Positions 34,485-43,798 of a stretch of 64,000 bases of DNA are shown in pieces. The notes beneath the pieces are model-generated. The model saw only the letters and a program-made list of their open reading frames with translations. It ran no database searches and had not been told where the DNA came from. The translations under genes and the position numbers were made by a program. Position 1 is the stretch's first letter. Each line of letters opens with the position of its first letter. The stretch is from Larkinella terrae (GTDB lineage Bacteria; Bacteroidota; Bacteroidia; Cytophagales; Spirosomataceae), in NCBI RefSeq assembly GCF_009668025.1, contig NZ_WJXZ01000009.1, positions 558,001 through 622,000 on the forward strand, in the 5' to 3' direction.

Positions 34485-35165
34485 CTACCGTACCGGCGTA
34501 ATTTTCAGGTTCGCAAAATCACCGCCCGAACCGGACCCCACCCACAGTCCGATTTTGCCTTCTTTGCGATCGTTCAGCTTTTTCACGCTCAGGCTGGGGT
34601 TCACATTGTCATTCACAAAAACGCTGATGATTTCGTTGTCTACCACAATCCGGGCGTGAAACCAGTCGTTCGGTTCCGGTGCCGGATTGATGGCATTTTC
34701 GTACTGATCGGGATGGTCTTTCCGCAAGGTCGGCCAGTCATACCCCGGAATCGAAATGTACTGAACGGCGTGCCGGTGACGAACCGGATCTTCGGCCCGA
34801 AAATTAAACGGGCGGAAATAAATCGCGTCGTACTGTTTTTCGTCTGTGGCATGAAACGCAATGCCCAAAAAACTGCGCTGAAAAACGTCTTTGCCACGTG
34901 CGTCGAACTCGATGGTTCCCCGACTAAACGTTGAATTGGCCAACCAGGCAAAACCCGCGTCGGCGTCCTGCTGCTCCAGCCGAACGCCCGGACGGCCGCC
35001 ATTAGGAAGAACCGTCAGTGAGCGATTGATGACGGTAAAACCGTTTTTCTTCGCCAAACCGACCAGATCAATTGCCCCGGCGGTTTTCTGGCCGTTGGCC
35101 GCTGCGTTGACTAATAATCCGGCGATGAGAAAAAGAAAATAGAATTTGTTGTTCTGGCTGTTCAT
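34485..35165 (-). CDS. Secreted concanavalin-A-like lectin/DUF1080-type protein
   Basis: 226 residues from the ATG at 35165, with a signal peptide ending NAAANGQ. The body is a jelly-roll of about 190 residues: FSRGTIEFDARGKDVFQRSF, WFHARIVVDNEIISVFVND and KEGKIGLWVGSGSGGDFANLKI are the usual DUF1080/LamG strands. Related domains occur in 3-keto-glycoside hydrolases and sugar-binding proteins. No catalytic residues can be assigned. A related domain is found in the ectodomain of the gene at 36266. Confidence 0.75.
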   Translation of the reverse strand: MNSQNNKFYFLFLIAGLLVNAAANGQKTAGAIDLVGLAKKNGFTVINRSLTVLPNGGRPGVRLEQQDADAGFAWLANSTFSRGTIEFDARGKDVFQRSFLGIAFHATDEKQYDAIYFRPFNFRAEDPVRHRHAVQYISIPGYDWPTLRKDHPDQYENAINPAPEPNDWFHARIVVDNEIISVFVNDNVNPSLSVKKLNDRKEGKIGLWVGSGSGGDFANLKITPVR

Positions 35166-35249
35166 TGTCTGAAAAAAGAATGAATGAGGATTGAGAATCA
35201 TCTCAATAGAATTCCGTCCTTCGGCAAAAACCGCAGGCAATAAATAGGG

Positions 35250-35629
35250 CTAAAAACGAGTATCGGCTATAAAATGATAAATACTATCGGAAGCCAGCTT
35301 CGGTTGCTGAATCAAAACCACGCGGCCGGAACCCGAAATAATGGCGAGTTGGGCGTTGGGGATTGTCTGGGAAAGAAACACAAACCGTTCCGTCGAACCA
35401 TCGTGAACTCCGGCGACAATCAGGGTGGGGAACCTGATTTTTTTTGCAAATGACCGGTACGAATACGGTTTAGTACCTGGTTCCGATTTTCCATGACCGC
35501 GGGTTGTAGCTGCAGTCACCTGCTAATCTTTACCTAATCGCGAAATCAGATTGCTGGGTTCGTCTATTTGACCGAGCAAACTGCCGTACAGAAGCACGGG
35601 TTTGCTCGGCCCATAACCAAGGTGGCGGG
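35250..35629 (-). pseudogene. Alpha/beta hydrolase remnant with nonsense codon and internal deletion
   Basis: Reading the minus strand, GPSKPVLLYGSLLGQIDEP-like residues match the N-terminus of an alpha/beta hydrolase. The next codons give GKD, then TAG at 35525-35523, where relatives have Tyr, then QVTAATTRGHGKSEPG. After SYRSFA the sequence jumps straight to IRFPTLIVAGVHDGSTE, so the nucleophile elbow and cap (about 150 residues) are absent. The C-terminal end is intact to 35250. The 5' end is also missing: the upstream DUF2911 stop is adjacent. An 89-residue frame from GTG at 35519 could be read but would not fold as a hydrolase. Confidence 0.8.
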
Positions 35630-36145
35630 TTATTTTACGTTAAAATCAACTTCGGTATCCGCCCAAACCATGGCCACGTCACCCTTCTTGGAAATGTCGA
35701 TCTTGAATTTTTCCTGAAAGCTTTTTGCCTTTTTTGAAGGAACCGTCACCCGCACTACATCTTCTTCTTCCTTATAGGTAAACGCGCCCCACTTGATGCC
35801 TTTGTTGATGATCACAGTCCAGTCTTTTTCGCCGGGAATCGTAAAAAGGGCGTATTTTCCTTTCGGTACGGATTTACCTTCCAGTTTCACGTCGTCCGAG
35901 AATTCGATCGTGGTGGTTTCGTTCGCTCCCGTCCGCCAAACTTTACCGATCGGCGCTACTTTACCCGCCGGATCCCAGACGCTGCGGCCTTTTACCGACG
36001 GCTGGCTGTAGTCAATCGTGATGGTTTTGCTGCCGACAGTTTGTTTCGCCTGGGCCGGAGGGCTGGGCCGTTTCGACTTGTCTTCCTGTGCATACATAAT
36101 TTGAGCGATCAAAAGCAATGTTGTGAAAATGAGCAATTTTTTCAT
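35630..36145 (-). CDS. DUF2911 family secreted protein
   Basis: 171 residues with a signal peptide (MKKLLIFTTLLLIAQIMYAQ). The DUF2911 domain is clear: TITIDYSQPSVKGRSVW, IGKVWRTGANETTTIEFS, GKYALFTIPGEKDWTVIINK. Widely present in Bacteroidota with unknown function, perhaps stress related. Its stop borders the alpha/beta hydrolase remnant directly, which suggests a deletion there that removed the remnant's start. Confidence 0.9.
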   Translation of the reverse strand: MKKLLIFTTLLLIAQIMYAQEDKSKRPSPPAQAKQTVGSKTITIDYSQPSVKGRSVWDPAGKVAPIGKVWRTGANETTTIEFSDDVKLEGKSVPKGKYALFTIPGEKDWTVIINKGIKWGAFTYKEEEDVVRVTVPSKKAKSFQEKFKIDISKKGDVAMVWADTEVDFNVK

Positions 36146-36265
36146 GATGGTTTACGTAACTTTGGTTGAAGGATTATTGATTAAAGCAAAGGTGTAAAAA
36201 TCTGGCGAAAGATGGTAATCCTGCTCCTGTTCAAGACTGTTCAAATTGATTCACATTGATTGTCA

Positions 36266-37534
36266 ATGCATACGGAAGACGAAAACTTGCAGCATTGCCG
36301 GATGCTGATCGAAGAGAAAGTGAATTGGGGCGACAGCAGCCAGTGGCAAAATCAGGATTTTGAGACCCTGAGCGAACGTATTTTTGCCGAGACCAACGTC
36401 ACCCTCAGTGTAAGCACCCTCAAGCGAATCTGGGGAAAAGTTCGCTACGACAGTGCGCCCACCGCCACGACGCTCAATACGCTTGCCCAGTTTGTGGGGT
36501 TCGAAAACTGGCGGGAGTTTCGGAAACAACCGGTTCTGGTCCATCCGGAACCTCTTCAGTCGCTCCCTCCCCAGCCCGTTCCCGCACCGGTTTCCCGTCC
36601 GTCCAACTCGCGCTGGCCGTGGGTCATTGGTGCCCTGGTTTTACTGGGTTTGATCGGCATCTGGGCCTTCCAGAACCGGGTTAAGCCGTTGAAGTACGGG
36701 GAGCTGACCTTTACCAGCCGACCAGTTACCAAAGGTTTGCCCAATACGGTTTTGTTCGATTACGACGCCACCGACTCCAACGCCGACAGCGTTTTTATCC
36801 AGCAAAGCTGGGACCCGCGACGCCGGTACCGGGTGGATAAAGACGAGCATCAATACGCAGGGATTTATTTCTATCCCGGTTATTTCCGCGCCAAACTCGT
36901 ACTGAACGATTCGATTGTGAAGGAACACGATCTGTACATCAACTCCGATGGCTGGCTGGGCACGATCAATCGCGATTCGATTCCGGTTTATTTTCCAGAC
37001 AACCAACTTCACCGAGACGGAACCGTTGCGATCACCGAATCCGACTTAACGAAGCAGGGCATCGATTTTCAGAAAGAGGTGCCGTCAACGAGTCTACACT
37101 ATGTTCAACCGCTGGGAGGATTATCGAGCAATGATTTCGGATTTGAAACGGAGGTGAAAAGCACCTACAATCGGTTCAACGCCGTCTGTCAGCGGACGGG
37201 TATTATGTTGCTGTGTTCTAAAGGTATGCACTTGATCCAGTTGTCGGCAAAAGGCTGTGTGAGTGAACTGAACCTTTCCTTTGCGGGCCAGGGAGTTTCC
37301 GGAAAAACCAGCGACCTTTCCGGTTTTGGCGTCGATTTTACGAAGTGGGCCAAGGTTCGTTGCGAAGTGAAGGATAAACTGGCGAAGGTCTTCGTGAACG
37401 ATAAGCTGGCTTATGAAGGTCGTTTCCAGGACGATGCGGGCAAAATTGTCGGACTTCGGTATTATTTCCAGGGCCCCGGCGCGGTGAAATCCGCCCGGTT
37501 TTCCAACGGCTCCAGCCAGACGGTTTTACAATAA
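36266..37534 (+). CDS. HTH domain, transmembrane helix and lectin-like ectodomain: possible transmembrane regulator
   Basis: 422 residues from the ATG at 36266 (a TTG start at 36260 is possible). Residues about 20-90 form a Cro/C1-type helix-turn-helix of a kind common in Bacteroidota (LSERIFAETNVTLSVSTLKR, TLNTLAQFVGFENWREF). A Pro-rich linker is followed by one membrane helix (about 112-130, VIGALVLLGLIGIWAF). The remaining 290 residues would be outside the membrane and end with a jelly-roll (KVRCEVKDKLAKVFVNDKLA). No histidine kinase or signal peptide. ToxR-like signalling across the membrane is likely, but the ligand is unknown. It overlaps the convergent metal-receptor gene by 9 bases. 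Confidence 0.72.
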   Translation: MHTEDENLQHCRMLIEEKVNWGDSSQWQNQDFETLSERIFAETNVTLSVSTLKRIWGKVRYDSAPTATTLNTLAQFVGFENWREFRKQPVLVHPEPLQSLPPQPVPAPVSRPSNSRWPWVIGALVLLGLIGIWAFQNRVKPLKYGELTFTSRPVTKGLPNTVLFDYDATDSNADSVFIQQSWDPRRRYRVDKDEHQYAGIYFYPGYFRAKLVLNDSIVKEHDLYINSDGWLGTINRDSIPVYFPDNQLHRDGTVAITESDLTKQGIDFQKEVPSTSLHYVQPLGGLSSNDFGFETEVKSTYNRFNAVCQRTGIMLLCSKGMHLIQLSAKGCVSELNLSFAGQGVSGKTSDLSGFGVDFTKWAKVRCEVKDKLAKVFVNDKLAYEGRFQDDAGKIVGLRYYFQGPGAVKSARFSNGSSQTVLQ

Positions 37535-38290
37535 CCCTATGGTGTGACGCAGGTGCCGGATGTATTCCGCTGCTTTCAGCAAACGACTGCCGTACCAGCT
37601 AAAAATCTCACCATCGACTAGCATAACGCGGGTATCCGGGCAAATTTCCTGCAGTTCAGCAACCTGTTTTTTTGAAAACGGATACGGTTCTGAAGAGAGG
37701 AAAACCAGATCGGGCCGGGCGGTTTTGAGATCGGTTCCATTCACTTCGGGATAACGCGATTGATCGCCGAAGGCATTCTGAAAACCGGCCAGTTCCAGCA
37801 TCGAATGGATAAACGTCTGACCAGCCGCCACCCTATACGGTTTTCGCCAGATGAAATACGCGACCGACAAATCGCTCGAATAACCAGGCGATTTTATAGT
37901 CTGGAATGAAGCATTAATCCGCTTTGCGAGTTGCTCCGCTTCTGCTTTTCGCCCTACTGATTCGCCTACTTCCCGAATCATCGCCAGCGATTCGGCAACG
38001 GTATTGACATCGGTCACGTGAACGGGATAATGCCGCTGAAGTTCTTCGATCTGCTCCCTCGTATTCTCTTCTTTGTTGGCCAGAATAAAATCCGGTTTCA
38101 GGTCGTGAATCCGGTCAAGGTGCAGCGTCTTCGTTCCGCCAACAACGGTTTTTCCTATTACTTTCTCCGCCGGATGAATGCAGAACTTCGTGATGCCCAC
38201 AATTTCGTTGTCCAGTCCCAGATCAAAAAGCAATTCAGTCTGCGAGGGAACGACAGAAATAATGCGTTTCGTCGGCATAATGTAGTCCAT
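37526..38290 (-). CDS. Helical-backbone metal receptor (BtuF/TroA-like)
   Basis: 254 residues of the periplasmic-binding-protein type II fold with a long central helix. RIISVVPSQTELLFDLGLDN, VGGTKTLHLDRIHDLKPDFI and TDVNTVAESLAMIREVGESV fit the family that binds cobalamin, haem or iron chelates. There is no signal peptide or lipobox, so it may stay in the cytosol or the true start may be elsewhere. No ABC permease or ATPase genes are next to it. The 3' end overlaps the convergent HTH-membrane gene by 9 bases. Confidence 0.8.
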   Translation of the reverse strand: MDYIMPTKRIISVVPSQTELLFDLGLDNEIVGITKFCIHPAEKVIGKTVVGGTKTLHLDRIHDLKPDFILANKEENTREQIEELQRHYPVHVTDVNTVAESLAMIREVGESVGRKAEAEQLAKRINASFQTIKSPGYSSDLSVAYFIWRKPYRVAAGQTFIHSMLELAGFQNAFGDQSRYPEVNGTDLKTARPDLVFLSSEPYPFSKKQVAELQEICPDTRVMLVDGEIFSWYGSRLLKAAEYIRHLRHTIGLL

Positions 38291-38621
38291 TCGATTTCAT
38301 TCTGTGAAGTAACCATATCTAGCGAAAGTCGGTTCATAAGGATGACCCGTACGCTGGAATGAGTAGTCCGACGAACCCTGATTTCAAGGATTTCTCATTT
38401 ATTATAATGGATCTGGGCAGCTGACTGACGCTTCGATTTTGCCTACAAAAAACCAGGTTTGACTTTAGCTTTGAACAAGATTGTAGGAAGCTTTGTCGAA
38501 GGATTGCAAAAGCAGGCTAATTAGCCGAACAATATTGTTGAAGATTTCTTAAACAAAATAAGTTCAACCGGACTTTACATGAAGAAAATAGTACCAAACT
38601 TAATCATCACGGTTTAACGGA
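38291..38621. other. 331-base spacer, nothing recognised
   Basis: The gap lies between the divergent metal-receptor gene and the GH13 gene. I see AT-rich stretches near 38390-38410 and 38515-38620 that could hold the GH13 promoter, but no clean TAnnTTTG box, repeat or RNA gene. Confidence 0.5.
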
Positions 38622-40442
38622 ATGGAAGCTGTACCAAATCAGGATTTGGATGCAAGAGAATATGAAGGAATGGGTGCTATCTGCGGCCCCGATGGAGTGT
38701 TTTATCGCGTTTGGGCACCACATGCCGAGCAGGTTTTTGTTCAGGGAAGTTTCAATAATTGGGAGAGCCCCGGGATTGAATTGACTAGTGAGGATAATGG
38801 AAAATGGTCCGGTTTGGTAGCTGATTCCCAGGAAGGCGATGAATACAAATTTGTATTGACTACGCCCTACGGAACGTTTTCCCGCAATGACCCCTACGCG
38901 TTGAAAGTGACTAACTCTTCGGGCAACAGCGTCGTTTATAACCACGACGCCTTCGACTGGGAAGATACTACTTCCTTCGCAATCCCGACCTGGCAGCAAT
39001 TGGTTATCTATGAGATGCACGTGGGAACGTTCCATGTTACCAAAAAAGATCAGGTTGGAACGTTTTACACCGCCATCGAAAAAATTCCTTATTTAAAGGA
39101 AATGGGCTTCAATGCGGTTGAATTGATGCCCTGCAGTGAATTTCCGGGTTCCCGCTCCTGGGGTTATAACCCTTCCAACCCCTTCGCCATTGAGTCAGAC
39201 TACGGAGGACCTGACGGATTGAAATCGTTCATCAAGGCGGCCCATCAGGCGGGAATCGCCGTTATTCTGGATGTAGTCTACAACCATTTTGGCCCGTCGG
39301 ATCTAGACCTCTGGCAGTTTGATGGCTGGAGTGAAAACGATGGTGGAGGTATTTATTTTTACAATGACTGGAAGGCCAAAACTCCCTGGGGAGACACCCG
39401 ACCCGATTACGGACGCTCCGAAGTCCGGCAGTACATTTACGACAACGCCTTGATGTGGCTCCGGGAATACCGCATTGACGGCTTGCGGATGGACATGGTG
39501 CCCTACATCCGGAATGTAAACGCCGATGGTAATCCCGGCAACGACATTGAAGAAGGCATGACGTTGATGCAGTGGATCAACGCCGATATTCGCCAGCAGT
39601 ATCCCAACTGCATCACCATTGCGGAAGATATGCATTCGCTGGAATTCATCACCGAATCAGTCCCACAGGGTGGATTAGGGTATGGTTCGCAGTGGGATGC
39701 CAAATTTGTCCATACGGTTCGGGAGGCAATCATTACCGCCAACGATCAGGATCGGGACATGGAGCAAGTCGTAGCTGCGCTCCAGCACACATACAACGGT
39801 GATGCTTTTCAACGAATTGTTTATACCGAATCACATGATGAGGTTGCCAATGGGCAGGCCCGCGTGGCAGAAGAAATTGCGGACGGTGATGTCAACAACT
39901 GGTATTCCAAAAAACGGGCCGCCCTGGGGGTTGCGCTGGTGATGACTGCGCCGGGTATTCCGATGCTATTTCAGGGGCAACCGCTTCTGGAAGACAAGTG
40001 GTTTTCAGACACCGATCCGATTGACTGGTCGCGACTGGAGAAATTCAGAGGATTTGTCAACCTTCACCGCGACTTGATTCACCTTCGACGGAACTGGTTT
40101 GGCGTCACCGGGGGACTTCAAGGGCAAAACATACAAATTCTGCGTTGCGATCAGGAAAAAAAGGTGTTGGCCTATCACCGTTTTGAGCAGGGCGGGCCAA
40201 AAGATAGTGTCGTCGTGGTCATGAACCTTTCCCATGAAACCTATTACGATTACAAGATCGGGATGCCTGCTGAGGGCCATTGGGTGCTCCGCCTGAATAG
40301 CGACAACGAACAATACGATGCTAGTTTTGCCGGACAGGGGATGGACGACGCCCATACGTCGGAGGGTGAGATGGATCAGTGCGCCGTCCATGCCACTTTT
40401 CTGATTCCGGCCTATTCAGTCAAGATTTTTTCCCAGGAGTAG
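38622..40442 (+). CDS. GH13 alpha-amylase family protein, glucan-branching-enzyme-like
   Basis: 606 residues. An N-terminal CBM48 domain (VFYRVWAPHAEQVFVQGSFN, about 20-100) precedes the GH13 barrel. VVYNHFGPSDLDLW is region I, DGLRMDMVPYIRN carries the nucleophile Asp, IAEDMHSLEF the acid/base Glu and ESHDEVANG the third Asp. The C-terminal all-beta domain ends the protein. No signal peptide, so cytosolic, acting on glycogen or maltodextrin. Closest in layout to GlgB-type branching enzymes and trehalosyl-dextrin hydrolases; exact activity is unclear. No other glycogen genes lie nearby, which is unusual. Confidence 0.88.
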   Translation: MEAVPNQDLDAREYEGMGAICGPDGVFYRVWAPHAEQVFVQGSFNNWESPGIELTSEDNGKWSGLVADSQEGDEYKFVLTTPYGTFSRNDPYALKVTNSSGNSVVYNHDAFDWEDTTSFAIPTWQQLVIYEMHVGTFHVTKKDQVGTFYTAIEKIPYLKEMGFNAVELMPCSEFPGSRSWGYNPSNPFAIESDYGGPDGLKSFIKAAHQAGIAVILDVVYNHFGPSDLDLWQFDGWSENDGGGIYFYNDWKAKTPWGDTRPDYGRSEVRQYIYDNALMWLREYRIDGLRMDMVPYIRNVNADGNPGNDIEEGMTLMQWINADIRQQYPNCITIAEDMHSLEFITESVPQGGLGYGSQWDAKFVHTVREAIITANDQDRDMEQVVAALQHTYNGDAFQRIVYTESHDEVANGQARVAEEIADGDVNNWYSKKRAALGVALVMTAPGIPMLFQGQPLLEDKWFSDTDPIDWSRLEKFRGFVNLHRDLIHLRRNWFGVTGGLQGQNIQILRCDQEKKVLAYHRFEQGGPKDSVVVVMNLSHETYYDYKIGMPAEGHWVLRLNSDNEQYDASFAGQGMDDAHTSEGEMDQCAVHATFLIPAYSVKIFSQE

Positions 40443-40629
40443 GCAAGCAAAAACAGGTTCCTCAACTTTCTTTAAACCCACTCACCTGGGTAATAAATAA
40501 ACTATTTTAATGCTCGTTGACTCTCTAAAACACTTCAATCCCAGTCCTGGTTTAGTGGCATATCATTCAGATACAAACCATTTAAAGTAAGATAGAACTT
40601 CCCGGTATCGGGCGGTTTTTTATAGCTCA

Positions 40630-42402
40630 ATGAACGAAGAGAAAGCCCGTAAACGCATTGCAATCCTGGGAGCAGGTCCGAGTGGCTTGTTCATGTATAA
40701 GCGATTGGTGGAGGCCAATCGCTCCGATTGGGAAATCGATATTTTTGATAAAAATAGTCAACTTGGGGCGGGGATGCCCTACAGCCAGGAGGGTGCCAAT
40801 GAGGAGCATGTTACCAACGTATCCAGTAATGAAGTGCCAGACTTGGTCACCTCGCTGGAGGAATGGCTTCAAACACTTCCGCAGGCCATGCTCGACCGCT
40901 ATGGCATTGATCCCCAGAAGTTTACTGAATACAAGGTAGTTCCCCGCTTGCTGTTTGGCAATTACCTGGCGGCCCAATTCGATTTGTTATTGGAGCAAGC
41001 CAACAAATTGGGCATCAGTACCCGAGTGCATTTTTCCAGTGCTATTACAGATATAACTGATCAACCGGATCACCAACAGGTGGTAGTGACGGTGAATGGT
41101 AGGGACGTCTTTGCGTTTGATCAGGTAATCCTCTGTACAGGCCACCACTGGCCCAAAAAGCACGAGGGTACAGTCCGGAATTACTTTGATTCCCCCTACC
41201 CGCCCGCAAAACTCATTCTGCCGTTGAATCATACGGTGGCCATTCGGGGTTCCTCCCTTACGGCTATCGACGCCATTCGGACGCTGGCCCGCAACAATGG
41301 AACTTTTATCACCCAGCCGGATGGCAAGCTTTCATTTCAGGCCGACACCAGTTCGCCCGATTTTAAATTGGTGATCCATTCGCGCGGAGGTTTTTTGCCA
41401 ACCATCCGGTTTCATCTGGAAGAATCCCTTCTGTCGAAAGATGCGCTGCTGACCACTGAGGAAATTGCCGCTGAACGGGCCCGGAATGATGGATTTCTGC
41501 CGCTGGATTATGTGTTTGAAAAAAACTTTAAGGAGGTTTTACGCTCCAAAGACCCAGGCTTGTATGAGCAGATAAAAGCAATGAGGCTGGAAGAGTTTGT
41601 GGACATGATGATGGACCCACGCGAACGCCTGGAGGCGTTTGAGCTGTTTAAAATTGAATACCGGGAAGCCCAGCAATCCATCCAGCGGCAGGAATCCATT
41701 TCCTGGAAGGAGCTGCTGGCCGAGTTAAGCTATACCATGAATTATCCGGCCAAATATTTTTCGGCGGAAGACATGCTGCGACTCCAAAAGGTCCTCATGC
41801 CGTTGATTGCGATTGTTATTGCGTTTGTTCCCCAGCGCTCCGCCCAGGAATTGCTGGCGTTGCATCAGGCGGACCGTCTTAGCATCATTTCAGTTGGATC
41901 AGACAGTGAGGTGGAGCCTGAAAAAAACGGGGGTGCTACCGTTCGGTACACAAGCGAAGACAACCAATTGCAAGTAATGTATTATCAAACTTTTGTCGAC
42001 TGCATCGGGCAGCCCCATTTGCCCTTTGAAGACTTTCCCTTTAAGAGTTTGATCGACGCCCGGTCCGTTAGTCCCGCCCGGTTACGATTCAGGTCAGCCC
42101 AGGAAGGGGAAATGGAAAGAATTGCAGACACTAACCGGGTTGAGCAAGGTTTAACCGGAGACTTCTACCTGAAAGTACCAGGACTTGCCATTAATGATCA
42201 TTTCCAGGTAGTAGACGCGAATCAAGTCGCTAACCCCCGCATTTATATGATGGCTGTTCCGTATATGGGCGGCTACAATCCTGATTATTCGGGCCTGGAT
42301 TTTTGTGATACAGCCTCTGAGCGCATCCTAAATCGTTTGCTTGAATTGCAGGACTGTGCGGAGTTGATGGATCATAAATTTGATATTCCCGAAACAACCT
42401 GA
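40630..42402 (+). CDS. FAD/NAD(P)-binding protein (NAD_binding_9 type)
   Basis: 590 residues. The N-terminal Rossmann motif is RIAILGAGPSGLFMYKRL, followed by GAGMPYSQEGANEEHVTNVS, a pattern of the FAD-NAD(P)-binding PF13454 family. VILCTGHHWPKKH and VAIRGSSLTAIDAIRTLARN form a second nucleotide-binding region in the middle. No signal peptide or membrane anchor. It resembles flavin monooxygenases/oxidoreductases of unknown substrate. It lies 187 bases after the GH13 gene on the same strand; a functional link is not evident. Confidence 0.83.
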   Translation: MNEEKARKRIAILGAGPSGLFMYKRLVEANRSDWEIDIFDKNSQLGAGMPYSQEGANEEHVTNVSSNEVPDLVTSLEEWLQTLPQAMLDRYGIDPQKFTEYKVVPRLLFGNYLAAQFDLLLEQANKLGISTRVHFSSAITDITDQPDHQQVVVTVNGRDVFAFDQVILCTGHHWPKKHEGTVRNYFDSPYPPAKLILPLNHTVAIRGSSLTAIDAIRTLARNNGTFITQPDGKLSFQADTSSPDFKLVIHSRGGFLPTIRFHLEESLLSKDALLTTEEIAAERARNDGFLPLDYVFEKNFKEVLRSKDPGLYEQIKAMRLEEFVDMMMDPRERLEAFELFKIEYREAQQSIQRQESISWKELLAELSYTMNYPAKYFSAEDMLRLQKVLMPLIAIVIAFVPQRSAQELLALHQADRLSIISVGSDSEVEPEKNGGATVRYTSEDNQLQVMYYQTFVDCIGQPHLPFEDFPFKSLIDARSVSPARLRFRSAQEGEMERIADTNRVEQGLTGDFYLKVPGLAINDHFQVVDANQVANPRIYMMAVPYMGGYNPDYSGLDFCDTASERILNRLLELQDCAELMDHKFDIPETT

Positions 42403-42433
42403 CAGAATATGTCCAGGCGGGCTCCTGTTGGAG

Positions 42434-43798
42434 TTACAAAGCTATGCTTTTGAGAACGGCCAAAATGCCGCGCAAATGCATTTCCTGGTATTTTTTTAAG
42501 AGCGCCCGATTGGTCTGATCGGTTTTACACTGGGCTAAATCAGCGGCTTCAAACGGTGCTTCAATATCAAAAGCGGGCGTATTTAATTCTTTGTAACTCC
42601 AGGTCGGCATACTACCCGCCGTACAGAGGTAAAGCACCTTTTCCTGAGCCGCATCCCGGTTCGCCATGCCCTGCCAGAGCGTGTTGGCATAGGCATTGCT
42701 CCGATCGACAAAGGATTTGCTTTGCAGACCATCCTTGGAAGCCGCTAAGGTTTGTCCCGCAATGCTGGCTAAACAGTGGTACGAAAAGATCACTTCCGGT
42801 TTGTGACTTTTCATAAACTGCATGATGGCGACGGTTTCGTTTTCGCTCTCCGCAAAGGCCCCGCGGTAGGTATTCGACTGAGGATCGTCGGTTGAATACC
42901 CGTAGGTTGTCTCCACGTCCCCCCAATTCGCCGGAAAATTCCGATTGATATCCACCAGATTCGCATTCCGGCGAAGGTACCAGGGATTCCCTTTCACCTG
43001 CCGTTCCCGCATATCCGGATTCGCCGATGGAATCGCGACCACCGACACTTTTTTCAGCAAGTCGGGGTGATTTTCCAGGAGCTTTTCCAGCACGTAGAGA
43101 ATGATTTCGGGACCGGCTTCGCCCGCATGGACGGCCCCAACCAAGGCAATGCAGCGCTTGCCCTGCCCCACTTTCAGACTAACCAGGGGTCTTTTATTGG
43201 TCGTTACGCCAATTTGATTGACCTGAACGAGCGCGGGAAACTTCTTTTGGAGTTCGCTGGCCCGTTTCTGAACCGTTTCGTACGGCCACCAGATTTCCGG
43301 GTCCCGCGCCTTCACCGGTAAGGGGCCTTCCGGTACGCCCTGAGCGGAGCCAATCCAATAGCAGTAAACCGTGCCCAATTTGATTTCCTCGTCTTCATAA
43401 CGAAACTTGTTATCCAGCGAAGGCTCCATTTTCCCCTGAAAAATCAAGGCTGCTTTTTTGTAGTCAAGGGTTCGAAAATATTCACTATAATCAATTCCAA
43501 ATTTAAAATCAGGGCATTCCATGCGGTAGATGCGGATCTGATCATAATGATAGCTAAGCTCTTTCTTTTTATAATACCGCATGGATTTGTACGCGGAGAT
43601 CACAATTTTATTCGTATCGAAAAAAGCCTCACCTTCCCGCAGCGTCTGGTATTCCGGGGTGGGTTCCTGCGCGATGGGGAGGGAACTATCGCCTTTTTTT
43701 CCGTTCAGGAAAGTCGGCATCACGAACGAAGACGTCGATAAACCGGCCAGCCCAAGAAAGCTCCGTCGATTGAACAATTGCTTGATTGATTTTGCCAT
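42434..43798 (-). CDS. M14-family zinc carboxypeptidase with Tat signal
   Basis: About 454 residues from the ATG at 43798. The N-terminus NRRSFLGLAGLSTSSF has the twin-arginine motif, so it is exported folded. VGAVHAGEAGPEIILYVLEK supplies the HxxE zinc ligands. LVDINRNFPANW and the SYHCL segment are the remaining M14 hallmarks, and PAFDIEAPFE should hold the catalytic Glu. A jelly-like N-terminal domain of about 130 residues precedes the peptidase domain. It trims C-terminal residues from peptides or a wall amide. The longer frame to 43849 adds 17 residues before the signal and is less likely. Confidence 0.85.
   Translation of the reverse strand: MAKSIKQLFNRRSFLGLAGLSTSSFVMPTFLNGKKGDSSLPIAQEPTPEYQTLREGEAFFDTNKIVISAYKSMRYYKKKELSYHYDQIRIYRMECPDFKFGIDYSEYFRTLDYKKAALIFQGKMEPSLDNKFRYEDEEIKLGTVYCYWIGSAQGVPEGPLPVKARDPEIWWPYETVQKRASELQKKFPALVQVNQIGVTTNKRPLVSLKVGQGKRCIALVGAVHAGEAGPEIILYVLEKLLENHPDLLKKVSVVAIPSANPDMRERQVKGNPWYLRRNANLVDINRNFPANWGDVETTYGYSTDDPQSNTYRGAFAESENETVAIMQFMKSHKPEVIFSYHCLASIAGQTLAASKDGLQSKSFVDRSNAYANTLWQGMANRDAAQEKVLYLCTAGSMPTWSYKELNTPAFDIEAPFEAADLAQCKTDQTNRALLKKYQEMHLRGILAVLKSIAL

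Noticed and set aside
35250-35519. An 89-residue functional gene starting at GTG 35519
   Set aside because: It lacks the nucleophile and oxyanion regions and continues homology upstream of a stop codon, so it is a remnant.
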